Assembly: GCF_001425605.1 (NCBI RefSeq)
Contig: NZ_LMRG01000012.1
Span: forward strand, 583,792 to 647,791
Length of the DNA: 64,000 nt
Direction: 5' to 3'
DNA from: Rhizobium sp. Leaf453
GTDB taxonomy: Bacteria; Pseudomonadota; Alphaproteobacteria; Rhizobiales; Rhizobiaceae
Shown: piece after piece, positions 63,994 to 64,000 of the stretch
Layout of the letters: the number at the start of each line of letters is the position of its first letter
How positions within the stretch are numbered: the first letter of the stretch is position 1
The notes under the pieces: generated by a model
Seen by the model: the letters and a program-made list of their open reading frames with translations, nothing else
Database searches by the model: none
Told to the model about the DNA's origin: nothing
Program-made: the position numbers and the translations under genes

Positions 63994-64000
63994 GGCTCTC

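Overview
The window looks like chromosomal DNA of an alphaproteobacterium in the Rhizobiaceae (Rhizobium/Agrobacterium group). This rests on gene content and order: rkpK-lpsL, cmk-rpsA, rimP-nusA-ylxR-infB, dnaX-ybaB with an ffs (SRP RNA) gene just upstream, a rhizobial-type porin, BA14K and DUF2865 proteins, RIME-like and other palindromic intergenic repeats, and high GC outside one AT-rich patch. All assignments are from reading the sequence; no database search was run.

Layout. 1-6.4 kb: a secreted protein, the rkpK-lpsL pair for UDP-glucuronate/UDP-galacturonate, a DUF1349 protein, OsmC, a Crp/Fnr regulator and an SDR protein. 6.5-7.5 kb: an IS630-family insertion beside tRNA-Ala(GGC). 7.9-11 kb: a TIGR02300 acidic protein, cmk and rpsA. 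11-22 kb: two large unrecognised proteins with internal repeats, a NAMPT-type phosphoribosyltransferase, an RNase D-like exonuclease, a 2-hydroxyacid dehydrogenase, an MFS transporter and an HxlR regulator with palindromic operators. 22-30 kb: a one-direction propionyl-CoA cluster (pccB, kptA, a YghU-type GST, a small hypothetical gene, pccA, scpA) that would convert propionyl-CoA to succinyl-CoA. 30-35 kb: a PhyH-type dioxygenase divergent from a LacI regulator, a 30-codon membrane peptide, a porin and an Rrf2 regulator.

35.6-44.7 kb is a genomic island in the 3' end of tRNA-Leu(CAG). It has 29/30-bp att repeats, a P4-type integrase next to the tRNA, an AlpA-like regulator, an HTH/zinc-ribbon protein translationally coupled to a second tyrosine recombinase, and a type III restriction-modification system (mod-res). 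The original tRNA terminator appears stranded at the far end, and the island seems to supply a replacement.

44.9-64 kb returns to core genes: a phosphohexomutase, BA14K, a SelW-like/YqaA pair, DoxX, infB-ylxR-nusA-rimP (with a terminator-like hairpin in the rimP leader), an MFS_3 exporter, ArsR plus an SRPBCC partner, a lytic transglycosylase, recR, a MOSC protein, a DUF2865 protein, ybaB, dnaX and the SRP RNA. The most interesting parts are the island and its regulatory hairpins, the paired palindromes around the HxlR/MFS genes, the 30-aa membrane peptide, and palindromic repeats that supply gene start signals.
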